The notes beneath the pieces are model-generated. The model was not told the DNA's origin. It searched no databases and was given only the letters and a program-made list of their open reading frames with translations. The position numbers were made by a program, and so were the translations under genes. A stretch of DNA of 54,746 bases, taken from an uncultured Candidatus Peregrinibacteria bacterium. Its GTDB lineage: Bacteria > Patescibacteriota > Gracilibacteria > UBA1369. Position 1 is the stretch's first letter. Each line of letters opens with the position of its first letter. Shown here piece after piece: positions 33,204 to 41,845 of the stretch. The stretch covers positions 1 to 54,746 of the forward strand of contig CALMAI010000008.1 of NCBI GenBank assembly GCA_937858825.1, in the 5' to 3' direction.

Positions 33204-34553
33204 ATGTCAAATTTTTGCGATAAAACCAGTGTAACCTTTTCCGGCGGTAACGGCGGAGACGGTTCCGTAAGCTTCCGGCGGGAAAAACACGTTCCCCGCG
33301 GAGGACCCGATGGGGGAGATGGAGGAAGTGGCGGGGACATCGTTCTCATCGCCAACGACAACATTAACACGCTTTCGGCCTATAATACCCGTAAACATTT
33401 CCGGGCAGAAGACGGAGGAAACGGATCAAAACAACAAAAGACAGGGAGATCCGGCGAAACACTCCTTCTTGAAGTACCGGCCGGCACCATCATCTTCAAT
33501 GAAAAAGGAGAAAAACTTGCCGACCTGAACGAACATGGGCAAAAATACATCGTCGCAAAAGGCGGAAAAGGCGGTCTTGGAAACGTAAACTTCAAATCCA
33601 GTGTTCATCAGGCTCCAAAATTCGCAGAATCCGGAGAAGAAGGGGAGACCATCCTTGTGACTATGGAACTTCAGCTCGTGGCCGACATTGGAATTATTGG
33701 GTTCCCATCAGCCGGGAAATCCACCCTTATTTCCCGCATTTCCAACGCCAAACCAAAAATCGCCGACTATCCTTTCACTACGCTCATTCCAAACCTTGGC
33801 GTCGTGGATATGAGAACCTATGATCGCCAGCTCAACGACTCCTTTGTTGTAGCCGATATTCCAGGATTAATTGAAGGCGCACATAAAGGAAAAGGCCTTG
33901 GCCATGCTTTCCTCCGTCACGTTTCCCGAACAGAAATTCTTGTTCACCTCATTGACCCAACCCGCCAAAATCCATCCGACTACAAAATCATTAATAATGA
34001 GCTCAAAGCCCACGATCCACGATTGGCAAAAAAGGATCAGATCATCGTCATCAGCAAAGCAGACACGCTTCCTGAAGACGAGATCAAAGCCTTCCAGGAC
34101 GAACTCTGTAAAAAATATCCATCACTCAAAAAGAAACAAATTCATATTATCTCTTCAGCTACAGGAGAGGGGATAAAAGAGCTTGTTTTTGTCCTTTATA
34201 AAGCCGTACAGGAACTTCGCGCAAAGAAAGAAAAAGCCCGTAAAGAAACAAAAGTACAGGTTTCAGATCAGGAAAAAGTTTTCCGGCCTCATCTTAAAAA
34301 TAAAAAATTTGAAGTTCGCTTTGTACGAACCAAGGTTGAAGCAGAAACCCAGAAAACCCGTAAAATTTTCGATGTTACCGGCTTCCGCATTGAACAAGTT
34401 GTTAAAATGACGGACGAAACCAACGAAGAAGGTCTGGAACGCGTTTACCATTTCCTTCGTAAAATGGGAATTAAGAAGAATCTTCAAAAACTTGGAGCCC
34501 AACCCGGAGATCGCATTCGCATTGCCGGAAAAACCTTTATAATGAGGTCATAA
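33204..34553 (+). CDS. obg: GTPase Obg (CgtA)
   Basis: Conserved GTPase linking ribosome assembly with growth and stress. Seen: Gly-rich Obg fold (SGGNGGDGSVSFRREKHVPR, GGKGGLGNVNFKSSVHQAP), G domain with IGFPSAGKSTLISRI (about 163-177), FTTLIPNLGVVD, ADIPGLIEGAHKGKGLGHAF and VISKAD, and the C-terminal OCT domain KKFEVRFVRTKVEAETQKTR. 449 residues is typical. A TATTAT/TATAAC -10-like element lies about 24 bases upstream. It is followed closely by pth and then rplU; the common rplU-rpmA-obg order is rearranged. Confidence 0.97.
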   Translation: MSNFCDKTSVTFSGGNGGDGSVSFRREKHVPRGGPDGGDGGSGGDIVLIANDNINTLSAYNTRKHFRAEDGGNGSKQQKTGRSGETLLLEVPAGTIIFNEKGEKLADLNEHGQKYIVAKGGKGGLGNVNFKSSVHQAPKFAESGEEGETILVTMELQLVADIGIIGFPSAGKSTLISRISNAKPKIADYPFTTLIPNLGVVDMRTYDRQLNDSFVVADIPGLIEGAHKGKGLGHAFLRHVSRTEILVHLIDPTRQNPSDYKIINNELKAHDPRLAKKDQIIVISKADTLPEDEIKAFQDELCKKYPSLKKKQIHIISSATGEGIKELVFVLYKAVQELRAKKEKARKETKVQVSDQEKVFRPHLKNKKFEVRFVRTKVEAETQKTRKIFDVTGFRIEQVVKMTDETNEEGLERVYHFLRKMGIKKNLQKLGAQPGDRIRIAGKTFIMRS

Positions 34554-34562
34554 CAAAACTCT

Positions 34563-35141
34563 ATGCTTATTATCGTTGGACTCGGAAATCCCGGAGATCA
34601 GTACCAGAAAACCCGCCACAATGTGGGATTCATGGCCCTAGACATGTTGGCCCAAAAACTCAACGCAGACGATTTTAAGCCCGAAAAAAAATTCAACGCC
34701 GATATCTCATCAGCCGATTTTCATGGAAAAAAACTGATTCTGGTGAAGCCAACCACATTCATGAACCTTTCAGGTGAAGCCGTTCAGAGCATCAGCCAAT
34801 TTTATAAAGTTGAAGCAGAAGATATTGTTATCGTTTATGACGACCTCGATCTTCCTCTTGGACAAATCCGCATCCGAAAATCTGGCAGTTCCGGAACCCA
34901 CAACGGCATGAAGTCGATCGTCCAGTACATTGGATCAGATTTCCCCCGCATCCGCATAGGAATAGAAAGCAGGGGAGAAACAGCCCCAAAACAACAAGAA
35001 ACCAGCTCATTTGTCCTCTCGCCCTTTCTTCAGGAAGAAGAGGATTTACTCACTGACGCACTAGGAAAAACTGTGAAATCAATTGAATTGATTGTTGATG
35101 ATGGCATTGATTCAGCCATGAACAGTTATAATGCGAAATAA
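34563..35141 (+). CDS. pth: Peptidyl-tRNA hydrolase
   Basis: Recycles peptidyl-tRNA that drops off ribosomes. Seen: LIIVGLGNPGDQYQKTRHNV (with the catalytic His and the Asn of the Pth pattern), VKPTTFMNLSGEAVQ, YDDLDLPLGQIRIRKSGSSG and HNGMKSIVQYIGSDFPRIRI. 192 residues is normal. It starts 9 bases after obg, so the two are co-transcribed. Confidence 0.97.
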   Translation: MLIIVGLGNPGDQYQKTRHNVGFMALDMLAQKLNADDFKPEKKFNADISSADFHGKKLILVKPTTFMNLSGEAVQSISQFYKVEAEDIVIVYDDLDLPLGQIRIRKSGSSGTHNGMKSIVQYIGSDFPRIRIGIESRGETAPKQQETSSFVLSPFLQEEEDLLTDALGKTVKSIELIVDDGIDSAMNSYNAK

Positions 35142-35196
35142 GCTTGATTTTTTGCCAAAAAAACCATACATTACCTTGGCTTAATAACCCACAAAT

Positions 35197-35511
35197 ATGT
35201 TTGCAGTAGTAGATATCGACGGAAATCAGTACAAAGTTGCTCAAAATGAGCAGATAGCAGTGCATAAACTCGCTACAGAGCCAGGGGAAACAGTAAAATT
35301 TGACCATGTTGTACTTTTGGCCTCTTCAGACAAAGATGCCAAAATCGGACAACCCTTTGTAGAAGGGGCAAGCGTTGAGGCAAAAGTAGTAGAACATTTC
35401 AAGGGAGAAAAGATCCGGGTATTCAAATTCAAACCAAAAACCCGTTACCAAAAAGCCCAGGGACATCGACAAGAGTACACTCGACTCGAGATCACCAGCA
35501 TCAAAGGCTAG
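35197..35511 (+). CDS. rplU: 50S ribosomal protein L21
   Basis: Large-subunit ribosomal protein. Seen: MFAVVDIDGNQYKVAQNEQI, GETVKFDHVVLLASSD, GQPFVEGASVEAKVVEHFKG and FKFKPKTRYQKAQGHRQEYT, the diagnostic L21 C-terminus. Length 104 is normal. rpmA (L27), usually next to it, is not seen here. Its TAG stop shares the sequence CTAG with the stop of convergent rluD. Confidence 0.97.
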   Translation: MFAVVDIDGNQYKVAQNEQIAVHKLATEPGETVKFDHVVLLASSDKDAKIGQPFVEGASVEAKVVEHFKGEKIRVFKFKPKTRYQKAQGHRQEYTRLEITSIKG

Positions 35512-36455
35512 TCATTCTTAAGCCTTTCAAGAGCCAAAGATAAATCTGAAGGAAGTGGAGCCTCAAACTCCACTTTTTTTTGTGTCCGTGGATGGATAAA
35601 AGACAAATAACCCGCGTGAAGAAACTGTCGCTTCAAGCCAAATTCGGCAAACTTACGGTTTACTTTTGTTTTACCATAAAGCTCATCCCCACAAAGCGGA
35701 AATCCAATCGATGCAAAATGAACACGAATCTGATGCGTCCGCCCAGTTACCAACTGAACTTTGACGTAGGTAAAATCTCCAACATACTCCACAACCTGAT
35801 AATGCGTAAGCGCTGTCCGCCCCTGATGCTCATCCACTACAGCCATCCTCTTTCGATGACTCGGATCTCGCCCAATCGGCGCATCGATCGAACCCTCTTT
35901 TGGCTCCAATATACCGACCAATAAAGCAAAATACACTTTCTCCACTTTTTTATCATGAAATTGCTCTGCCAGACCCCGATGAGCAGCATCATTCTTCGCC
36001 ACCACCATAAGCCCGGAAGTGTTCTTATCCAGACGATGAACAATCCCTGGTCGCAAAACACCATTAATCCCGCTCAAGCTCCCTTTACAGTGATACAAAA
36101 GACCATTCACCAAACTGTCATTCTGGTGCGTTCCACCTTCCCCGGGATGCACCACCAATCCAGGCGGCTTGTTCACAACAATAATATCTTCATCCTCAAA
36201 AACAATATCCAAATTCATGTCAACAGGCTCAAGGTCCAGTTCCTTTACTTCCGGAAACCGAATCTGCACCACATCTCCAGCTTTAAGCTTCACACTGGCT
36301 TTCACAACATCATCATTCACTAAAACACAACCATCTTCAAAGAGTTTCTGAAAATACTGACGGCTCTTTTCTGGATAACGTTGGGTTAAAACTTTATCCA
36401 GTCGAAGAGAGAGGTCAGCTTCCTGAGCAATAAAAGATTCTATAGAAGGCTTCAT
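35508..36455 (-). CDS. RluD/RluA-family pseudouridine synthase
   Basis: Isomerises uridines in 23S rRNA or tRNA. Seen: N-terminal S4 domain (SLRLDKVLTQRYPEKSRQYF, CVLVNDDVVKASVKLKAGD), then the catalytic domain with VVNKPPGLVVHPGEGGTHQN, RPGIVHRLDKNTSGLMVVAK (HRLDxxTSG with catalytic Asp) and GRTHQIRVHFASIGFPLCGD. 315 residues with the S4 domain matches RluD, but RluC is also possible, so no gene symbol is given. Convergent with rplU, sharing CTAG for both stop codons. Confidence 0.95.
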   Translation of the reverse strand: MKPSIESFIAQEADLSLRLDKVLTQRYPEKSRQYFQKLFEDGCVLVNDDVVKASVKLKAGDVVQIRFPEVKELDLEPVDMNLDIVFEDEDIIVVNKPPGLVVHPGEGGTHQNDSLVNGLLYHCKGSLSGINGVLRPGIVHRLDKNTSGLMVVAKNDAAHRGLAEQFHDKKVEKVYFALLVGILEPKEGSIDAPIGRDPSHRKRMAVVDEHQGRTALTHYQVVEYVGDFTYVKVQLVTGRTHQIRVHFASIGFPLCGDELYGKTKVNRKFAEFGLKRQFLHAGYLSFIHPRTQKKVEFEAPLPSDLSLALERLKND

Positions 36456-36467
36456 AGCCAGACCATT

Positions 36468-36947
36468 CTACGTTGTTCTGTTACTATCCGCAAAATAATC
36501 TATCATTGTCTCTACTTCTGCGTATATCTGCTCTACATCAGATATGTCGATCTTTTTTACAAACTGAACAGTATATGCAGTTTCATCCACGCCCCAAGAT
36601 TTACGTTCATATCCAAGCCCAACAAGAGAGGGTGTTAAACCGAGGATAAAAGTTAATGATTCAATAACAGACTCCATTTCTGGACTATCAATAGAACCAA
36701 TAGCCATAGCATTGGAGTTGCCCAGATCAACATCACATCGGAGTTCTAAACCTCTCTTGTCAATATTCAGACATACTCCATCAATAATCGATATCCCTAT
36801 AAACCCCTCAGCCCCTTCAATACAGTCAACACGTGAACGTAGATCATCAAGCCCGGTGACGAGAGATTCAACCTCATCAGAGGCAAGATCAATGTTCAGC
36901 GAATCATGGCTTTCATTCAATAAATCTTCAGAATATTCAACTGACAT
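36468..36947 (-). CDS. Hypothetical acidic protein
   Basis: 159 residues from the preferred start MSVEYSEDL; no family recognised. Seen: acidic N-terminal half rich in Ser, Asp, Glu (DEVESLVTGLDDLRSRVDC), a GIE/GIS-type strand (GAEGFIGISIIDGVCLNIDK) and a C-terminal part with YTVQFVKKIDISDVEQIYAE. No signal peptide or membrane helix. The ATG at 36947 is preferred to the farther upstream in-frame start (37004) because an extended -10 (TGGTATAGC) lies about 27 bases upstream. Located 12 bases upstream of rluD (same strand). Function unknown. Confidence 0.55.
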   Translation of the reverse strand: MSVEYSEDLLNESHDSLNIDLASDEVESLVTGLDDLRSRVDCIEGAEGFIGISIIDGVCLNIDKRGLELRCDVDLGNSNAMAIGSIDSPEMESVIESLTFILGLTPSLVGLGYERKSWGVDETAYTVQFVKKIDISDVEQIYAEVETMIDYFADSNRTT

Positions 36948-37072
36948 AACTTTTAAATTAAGGATAGAAAATAAGCTATACCATATTTTTTTAAAAAGCA
37001 ACATTTAGGCTGAAAGGATGACAGAAAGCAACTTTCACGCTATGCTGACATGCGATACTAAATTTCAAAACA

Positions 37073-38275
37073 ATGGAAAAACCTGACCTGAATCAGATCA
37101 ACAATCTTCTCTCGCGTGGAACCGTCGAAGTTCTCGTAAAAAAAGATCTTGAAAAGAAACTCCTTTCCGGAAAAAAACTCAACATTAAGCTTGGAATTGA
37201 CCCTTCCGGAGCCGATCTCCACATCGGACACATGGTTGTTATACGAAAACTCCAGGAGTTCCAAAAACTTGGACACAATATCTATCTTCTTTTTGGAAAT
37301 TTCACCGGACAAATTGGCGACCCAACAGGAAAAAGCGAAACCCGAACGGTAAAAACCCAGGAAGAACTGGAAGCTAACGCCAAACACTACCTGGATCAGG
37401 TTAAAAAGGTACTCGACATCAACAATATAGAGGTTGTCTGGAATGCGGACTGGCTGGGAAAACTCACCTTCGCCGATGTCACAAAACTGGCAGCCCAGTT
37501 TACCGTTGCTCAAATGATGGAACGAGATATGTTCCAGGAGCGAGTAAAGAAAAACCAACCAATATCCGTTCACGAATTCATGTACCCACTCATGCAGGGA
37601 TACGATTCAGTGGCGTTGAAAGCCGATGTTGAGTTAGGAGGGACGGATCAGACCTTCAATCTTCTTGCCGGACGAACACTCCAAAAAGCGTACGGGCAGA
37701 CACCACAAGACATTGTCACCGTTCCAATTCTGGAAGGGACCGATGGAAACATTAAAATGGGAAAATCCACCAATAACTACATTGGAGTGAACGAAGAACC
37801 AAAAGAGATGTATGGGAAGATAATGTCCATTCCCGACAAGCTCATCACCCGCTACTTTGAACTGGCAACATCTGTTCCTGTAGATGAAATTAAAAAAATC
37901 AGCGACTCACTGGAAAAAGGTGAAAATCCGCGTGACGCAAAAATGCGACTTGCCCGTGAAATTGTCACTATTTATCACGACGAGAAAGACGCAAAATCTG
38001 CCGAACAGGAGTTTATTCAGGTCTTTAGCAAAAAAGAGCTCCCGACCGACATCGAGACAAAACGACTTGCCGAAGAAAGCTTAAACATTGTAGAATTACT
38101 TTCCCGAACAGGTTTAACGAGCTCCAAAAGTGAAGCCCGCAGACTTATAGACGGGGGAGGAGTGAGAGTCGACAACGAAAAAGTCGAATCACAAGATCTG
38201 ACTCTCTCACTCGAAAAAGAAAAACTCATACAAGTAGGTAAAAGAAAGTTTCTCAAAGTCGTTAAAGAAACCTAG
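37073..38275 (+). CDS. tyrS: Tyrosyl-tRNA synthetase
   Basis: Class I synthetase for tRNA-Tyr. Seen: KLGIDPSGADLHIGHMVVIR (HIGH at about 50-53), GNFTGQIGDPTGKSETR, MYPLMQGYDSVALKADVELG, GGTDQTFNLLAGRTLQ, GNIKMGKSTNNYIGV (KMSKS-type loop) and a C-terminal S4 RNA-binding domain (SKSEARRLIDGGGVRVDNEK). 400 residues. The HIGH/KMGKS combination and sequence style resemble the TyrRS-2 (TyrZ) class rather than the E. coli TyrS form. The next gene begins 1 base after its stop. Confidence 0.96.
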   Translation: MEKPDLNQINNLLSRGTVEVLVKKDLEKKLLSGKKLNIKLGIDPSGADLHIGHMVVIRKLQEFQKLGHNIYLLFGNFTGQIGDPTGKSETRTVKTQEELEANAKHYLDQVKKVLDINNIEVVWNADWLGKLTFADVTKLAAQFTVAQMMERDMFQERVKKNQPISVHEFMYPLMQGYDSVALKADVELGGTDQTFNLLAGRTLQKAYGQTPQDIVTVPILEGTDGNIKMGKSTNNYIGVNEEPKEMYGKIMSIPDKLITRYFELATSVPVDEIKKISDSLEKGENPRDAKMRLAREIVTIYHDEKDAKSAEQEFIQVFSKKELPTDIETKRLAEESLNIVELLSRTGLTSSKSEARRLIDGGGVRVDNEKVESQDLTLSLEKEKLIQVGKRKFLKVVKET

Positions 38276-38276
38276 C

Positions 38277-39290
38277 ATGGGCAGACAAAGAAACCTTACA
38301 GACCTTGTATCAGCTCGAACACTCGAAAAGATACAAGATAATTTCTCAGTTGCAACTGGGATGTCTTGCGTAATTTATAATGAAAAAGGCAACCAGGTCA
38401 CAAGAATAAGCAACCCCAGCAAACTCTGGCAAAAAGCCAGTACCCACAAAAACATTGCCCAAAATTATCGGGCCATTTGCCAAAAAGCCTTCGAAAAATG
38501 CGCAAAAACCGGACAGGTTCAAATTATAAACGCCTATCTGGACTGCTTCGCGTTCGTCGTCCCCATCTATTTTGAGGGGATGATTTCCGGATTTGCCGTT
38601 GGCGGATTAACCCGATATGGGAATCCAAGCAAAAACCTTTGTGTAGAAGAATCCCTTAAACTTAATATCGATATCGACACTTTCCTGGATATGTATTGGG
38701 CCCTCCCGATCGTTACCGAAGAAAAACTTGAAGCCTGCGCAAACCTCTTCAAGCACATCGCAACCACAATTTCACAAATCGCCAAAGAAGGATCCGAAGC
38801 AAAACAAAAAGTTCAGGATGTAACGGAAATAAATGAACTCCTTGAGCAGGAAATCCACCAAAGCGAAGAACGATACAAAAAACTTTTTGAAACTATCAAT
38901 GATGGCGTGTACTTTGCCAATCAGGAAGGGATCTGCACCGAAATCAACAAAGCAGGGGCAAATCTCCTCGGCTACGAACCAGAAGAGCTTATTGGATCAA
39001 ATCTCAAAAACATTTACGTTAATCCAGAAGACCGCCAGACCTTTATAAACCAGCTCCAGACATCTGGACACATAGAAAATTTTCACCCATTTATTCGCAC
39101 CAAAAACGGAGAAACCAAATATTTTGAGACAAATGCCGTCACCATTACTGACAAGAATGGTACTATCATCGGTGTACAGGGAATTTTCCGAAACATTGAC
39201 CATCGACTTCACAATATTCTGAAACATGACACTTCACAGACCTTTATCCCTCGAACTCAGAACAACCAAGTCACACCTCAAGAAACTTGA
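38277..39290 (+). CDS. PocR-PAS sensory protein without a visible output domain
   Basis: 337 residues. N-terminal PocR-type sensory domain (about 1-160: LEKIQDNFSVATGMSCVIYN, ICQKAFEKCAKTGQVQIINA, FVVPIYFEGMISGFAVGGLT), a short coiled coil (about 165-205), then one PAS domain (about 205-320: RYKKLFETINDGVYFANQEG, NLLGYEPEELIGSNLKNIYV, GTIIGVQGIFRNIDHR). Such modules bind small molecules (PocR: 1,2-propanediol or hydrocarbon derivatives in known cases) and usually precede a kinase, GGDEF or DNA-binding domain, none of which follows here. It starts 1 base after tyrS and runs 65 bases into recG. It may signal by dimerisation with a partner. Confidence 0.82.
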   Translation: MGRQRNLTDLVSARTLEKIQDNFSVATGMSCVIYNEKGNQVTRISNPSKLWQKASTHKNIAQNYRAICQKAFEKCAKTGQVQIINAYLDCFAFVVPIYFEGMISGFAVGGLTRYGNPSKNLCVEESLKLNIDIDTFLDMYWALPIVTEEKLEACANLFKHIATTISQIAKEGSEAKQKVQDVTEINELLEQEIHQSEERYKKLFETINDGVYFANQEGICTEINKAGANLLGYEPEELIGSNLKNIYVNPEDRQTFINQLQTSGHIENFHPFIRTKNGETKYFETNAVTITDKNGTIIGVQGIFRNIDHRLHNILKHDTSQTFIPRTQNNQVTPQET

Positions 39291-41265
39291 AGACCTGGGA
39301 ATAAAAACAGTTCAAGATTTCCTCCTTTTCTTCCCGCGAGCTTACGATGACAAAAGGCAATACACCCCCATTGCCGAAATCCGCACCGACGAAATCAATA
39401 ACGTGAAAGGCAAACTTTCCAAAGTCTTTCATCAACGAAGCCGTGCAGGAAAAGCCCTGACAAAAGCCACTATTACTGATGAAACTGGCAGCCTTGATGT
39501 CATCTGGTTTAGTCAGCCATATCTTCAACGGGTTCTTCACAATGGCATGAAAGTCATCCTTTCCGGGAAGGCCAAATACAGCTATGGCAAAACCACTCTT
39601 CAGAATCCAAGTTATGAAGAAATAAAAGAGGAACAGATGCATACCGGCCGAATAGTGCCCGTCTACCATCAAACCGAAGGCATTCATTCAAAATGGATTC
39701 GTGAGAAGCTAAAGCCGATTATTGAGGCATGGGCTTTTCAGTTAAAGGACTACATGCCGCAAAGCATCAAAGACGAATACAATCTCATATCCTATTCAAC
39801 CGCCGTGAAGGAGGCTCATTTCCCCAGTGACGAAGAAAAGCTGACTCGCGCCAAGTTCCGCCTTAGCTTTGATGAACTATTCCTCCTCCAACTCAAAGCT
39901 CTCCAAAAAAAATGGCTCTGGCAAAACGTAAAAGAGCATGAATCCAAACCAGTTCCAAAGCACAAAGATCTCGACCTCTTCATCGCCAATCTCCCCTTCG
40001 AGCTCACCAATGCTCAACAACGATGTCTTGAAGAAATCATAACAGACATGGAAAAACCATATCCAATGTCACGACTTCTTCAGGGAGATGTCGGATCCGG
40101 GAAAACCGTCGTCGCAGCAGCTGCAATCCTCAACACTTACAAAGTCGGCTACCAGACAGCCCTCATGGCCCCAACAGAAATATTGGCCAAGCAGCACTAC
40201 AACACACTCTTCAAACTGCTCCAGCCAATCGGCATGAATATCCAGTACATCTCCGGCAGTACCACAGACAAACAAAAGAAAGAGCTCATCAACCAACTCA
40301 AAACCGGCACTGTTGATTTGGTCGTTGGAACCCACGCTCTCATTCAGGAAGGAGTTGGATTCCATAACCTTGGCCTTGCTGTTATCGACGAACAACATCG
40401 ATTTGGGGTAAAACAAAGAAATATCCTCAAGCAAGCGAGCCATCCACACCTTTTAAGCCTCTCAGCCACGCCCATTCCACGCACCCTCGCCATGACCCTC
40501 TATGGCGACCAGGATCTCTCCATCATTGATGAAATGCCAAAAGGACGTCAGGAGATCATCACCAGAATTGTCCCGGAGAAAAAGAGGATCGATGCGTATA
40601 GATGGATCGAAAACCAGGTCATGAAAGGCCGCCAGGCATTTATCATCTGCCCTCTCATCGACGAATCAGACACCCTGGAAGTAAAATCCGCCATCCAGGA
40701 GTATCAAAACCTGAGTGAAAACATTTTCCCTCATCTCAAGGTGGGACTCCTTCATGGGAAAATGAAATCCGAAGAGAAAGAAACTATAATGAAAGCATTT
40801 AAAGCCAACGAAATTAACGTTCTTGTCTCCACTTCTGTTATTGAAGTCGGGATCGATGTGCCAAATGCTTCAATTATGATTATCGAAGGAGCAGACCGCT
40901 TTGGACTTTCACAACTTCATCAGTTCCGCGGCCGTGTTGGACGAGGGGAACACCAATCATACTGCTTTCTCTTTCCAAAAAACTACAGCCAGGACTCAAA
41001 AACCCGCCTTGGCGCCATGGTCAGCCATGCCAGCGGATTCAAACTTTCAGAAATAGATCTTCAGCTTCGTGGACCGGGAGAAATTTTTGGCGTAAAACAA
41101 AGCGGAATCCCTGATCTAAAAATGGCATCCCTCACCGATTCAAAAACCATCAGCCTTGCCAGGGAAGCGGCACAAAAAATTATCAATGAAGATCCTTTTC
41201 TTGAAAAACACCCCGAACTCGATGAAAAACTGTTCGAGCTCCAGGATGTTTTTGTAAAAGACTAA
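39226..41265 (+). CDS. recG: ATP-dependent DNA helicase RecG
   Basis: Branch-migrating helicase that regresses stalled forks and processes Holliday junctions. Seen: N-terminal wedge/OB region (PLSLELRTTKSHLKKLEDLG, LFFPRAYDDKR, VKGKLSKVF), helicase motifs LQGDVGSGKTVVAAAAI (Walker A, about 286), APTEILAKQHY, VGTHALIQEGV, VIDEQHRFGVKQRN (DEQH, about 387), SATPIPRTLAMTLYGD, TSVIEVGIDVPNASIMIIEG and QFRGRVGRGEHQSYC. 679 residues is typical. The start lies 65 bases inside the PocR-PAS gene; later Met codons would remove conserved residues. Confidence 0.97.
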   Translation: MTLHRPLSLELRTTKSHLKKLEDLGIKTVQDFLLFFPRAYDDKRQYTPIAEIRTDEINNVKGKLSKVFHQRSRAGKALTKATITDETGSLDVIWFSQPYLQRVLHNGMKVILSGKAKYSYGKTTLQNPSYEEIKEEQMHTGRIVPVYHQTEGIHSKWIREKLKPIIEAWAFQLKDYMPQSIKDEYNLISYSTAVKEAHFPSDEEKLTRAKFRLSFDELFLLQLKALQKKWLWQNVKEHESKPVPKHKDLDLFIANLPFELTNAQQRCLEEIITDMEKPYPMSRLLQGDVGSGKTVVAAAAILNTYKVGYQTALMAPTEILAKQHYNTLFKLLQPIGMNIQYISGSTTDKQKKELINQLKTGTVDLVVGTHALIQEGVGFHNLGLAVIDEQHRFGVKQRNILKQASHPHLLSLSATPIPRTLAMTLYGDQDLSIIDEMPKGRQEIITRIVPEKKRIDAYRWIENQVMKGRQAFIICPLIDESDTLEVKSAIQEYQNLSENIFPHLKVGLLHGKMKSEEKETIMKAFKANEINVLVSTSVIEVGIDVPNASIMIIEGADRFGLSQLHQFRGRVGRGEHQSYCFLFPKNYSQDSKTRLGAMVSHASGFKLSEIDLQLRGPGEIFGVKQSGIPDLKMASLTDSKTISLAREAAQKIINEDPFLEKHPELDEKLFELQDVFVKD

Positions 41266-41266
41266 T

Positions 41267-41746
41267 CTACTCGTCCTCTTTAACAAAAATCGGCTTCATT
41301 TCCATTGTCCTATTTACCTCTTCATCTGTTAAGGCGGCCAATTCCATCACGACTGTCGAATCAACAGCTTCAACACCAATCTCCTCATCCGTAATAGCCG
41401 GAATCCCCATGATTTCAGTTCCATTAACCGTTCGCGCAATCATTGACTTCAAAGTTTGGCCAAGATCCTCCTCTGCATATGAGCGACTATTTGCCAGAGC
41501 CAGAAACATCTGGACCATTTCACGATATCCAGGAAAAACTGTTTCGCAATCCTCTCCAGCCAACACAGCTTTTCCAAAAAGGCTTACTTTGTCTGCTCCA
41601 ATCCCATAATAATTAATTGTAGCCGCGATATATTGATTTTCCGCCTCAGTCAAAGATCCCAATTGCTTCTCAAAACCTGCAATAAGTTCAGCTTTCGCCA
41701 CTTCCATAGCAGAAAAAATTTGCCGCTCAAGTCTAGGAGTTTTCAT
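41267..41746 (-). CDS. Hypothetical small acidic protein
   Basis: 159 residues, no recognised family. Seen: helical N-terminal two-thirds (RQIFSAMEVAKAELIAGFEK, YREMVQMFLALANSRSYAEE) and an acidic C-terminus with VNRTMEMKPIFVKEDE. No signal peptide or membrane helix. Its stop is 1 base after the convergent recG stop. A TTATAC sequence lies just upstream of the ATG, possibly a short-spaced -10. No function can be proposed. Confidence 0.55.
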   Translation of the reverse strand: MKTPRLERQIFSAMEVAKAELIAGFEKQLGSLTEAENQYIAATINYYGIGADKVSLFGKAVLAGEDCETVFPGYREMVQMFLALANSRSYAEEDLGQTLKSMIARTVNGTEIMGIPAITDEEIGVEAVDSTVVMELAALTDEEVNRTMEMKPIFVKEDE

Positions 41747-41833
41747 GGTGTATAAGATAAAAATACGAGGACCAAACTATCATATTACTTAATTCTGTCA
41801 ACGCCGACTCAAAACCTCAAAATAAAAACACAT

Positions 41834-41839
41834 TATAAT
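41834..41839 (+). promoter_or_regulatory. -10 box giving a leaderless ddl transcript
   Basis: Perfect TATAAT ending exactly 6 bases before the ddl ATG, so the predicted transcription start coincides with the A of ATG. No Shine-Dalgarno is present. Confidence 0.55.
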
Positions 41840-41845
41840 AGACCC

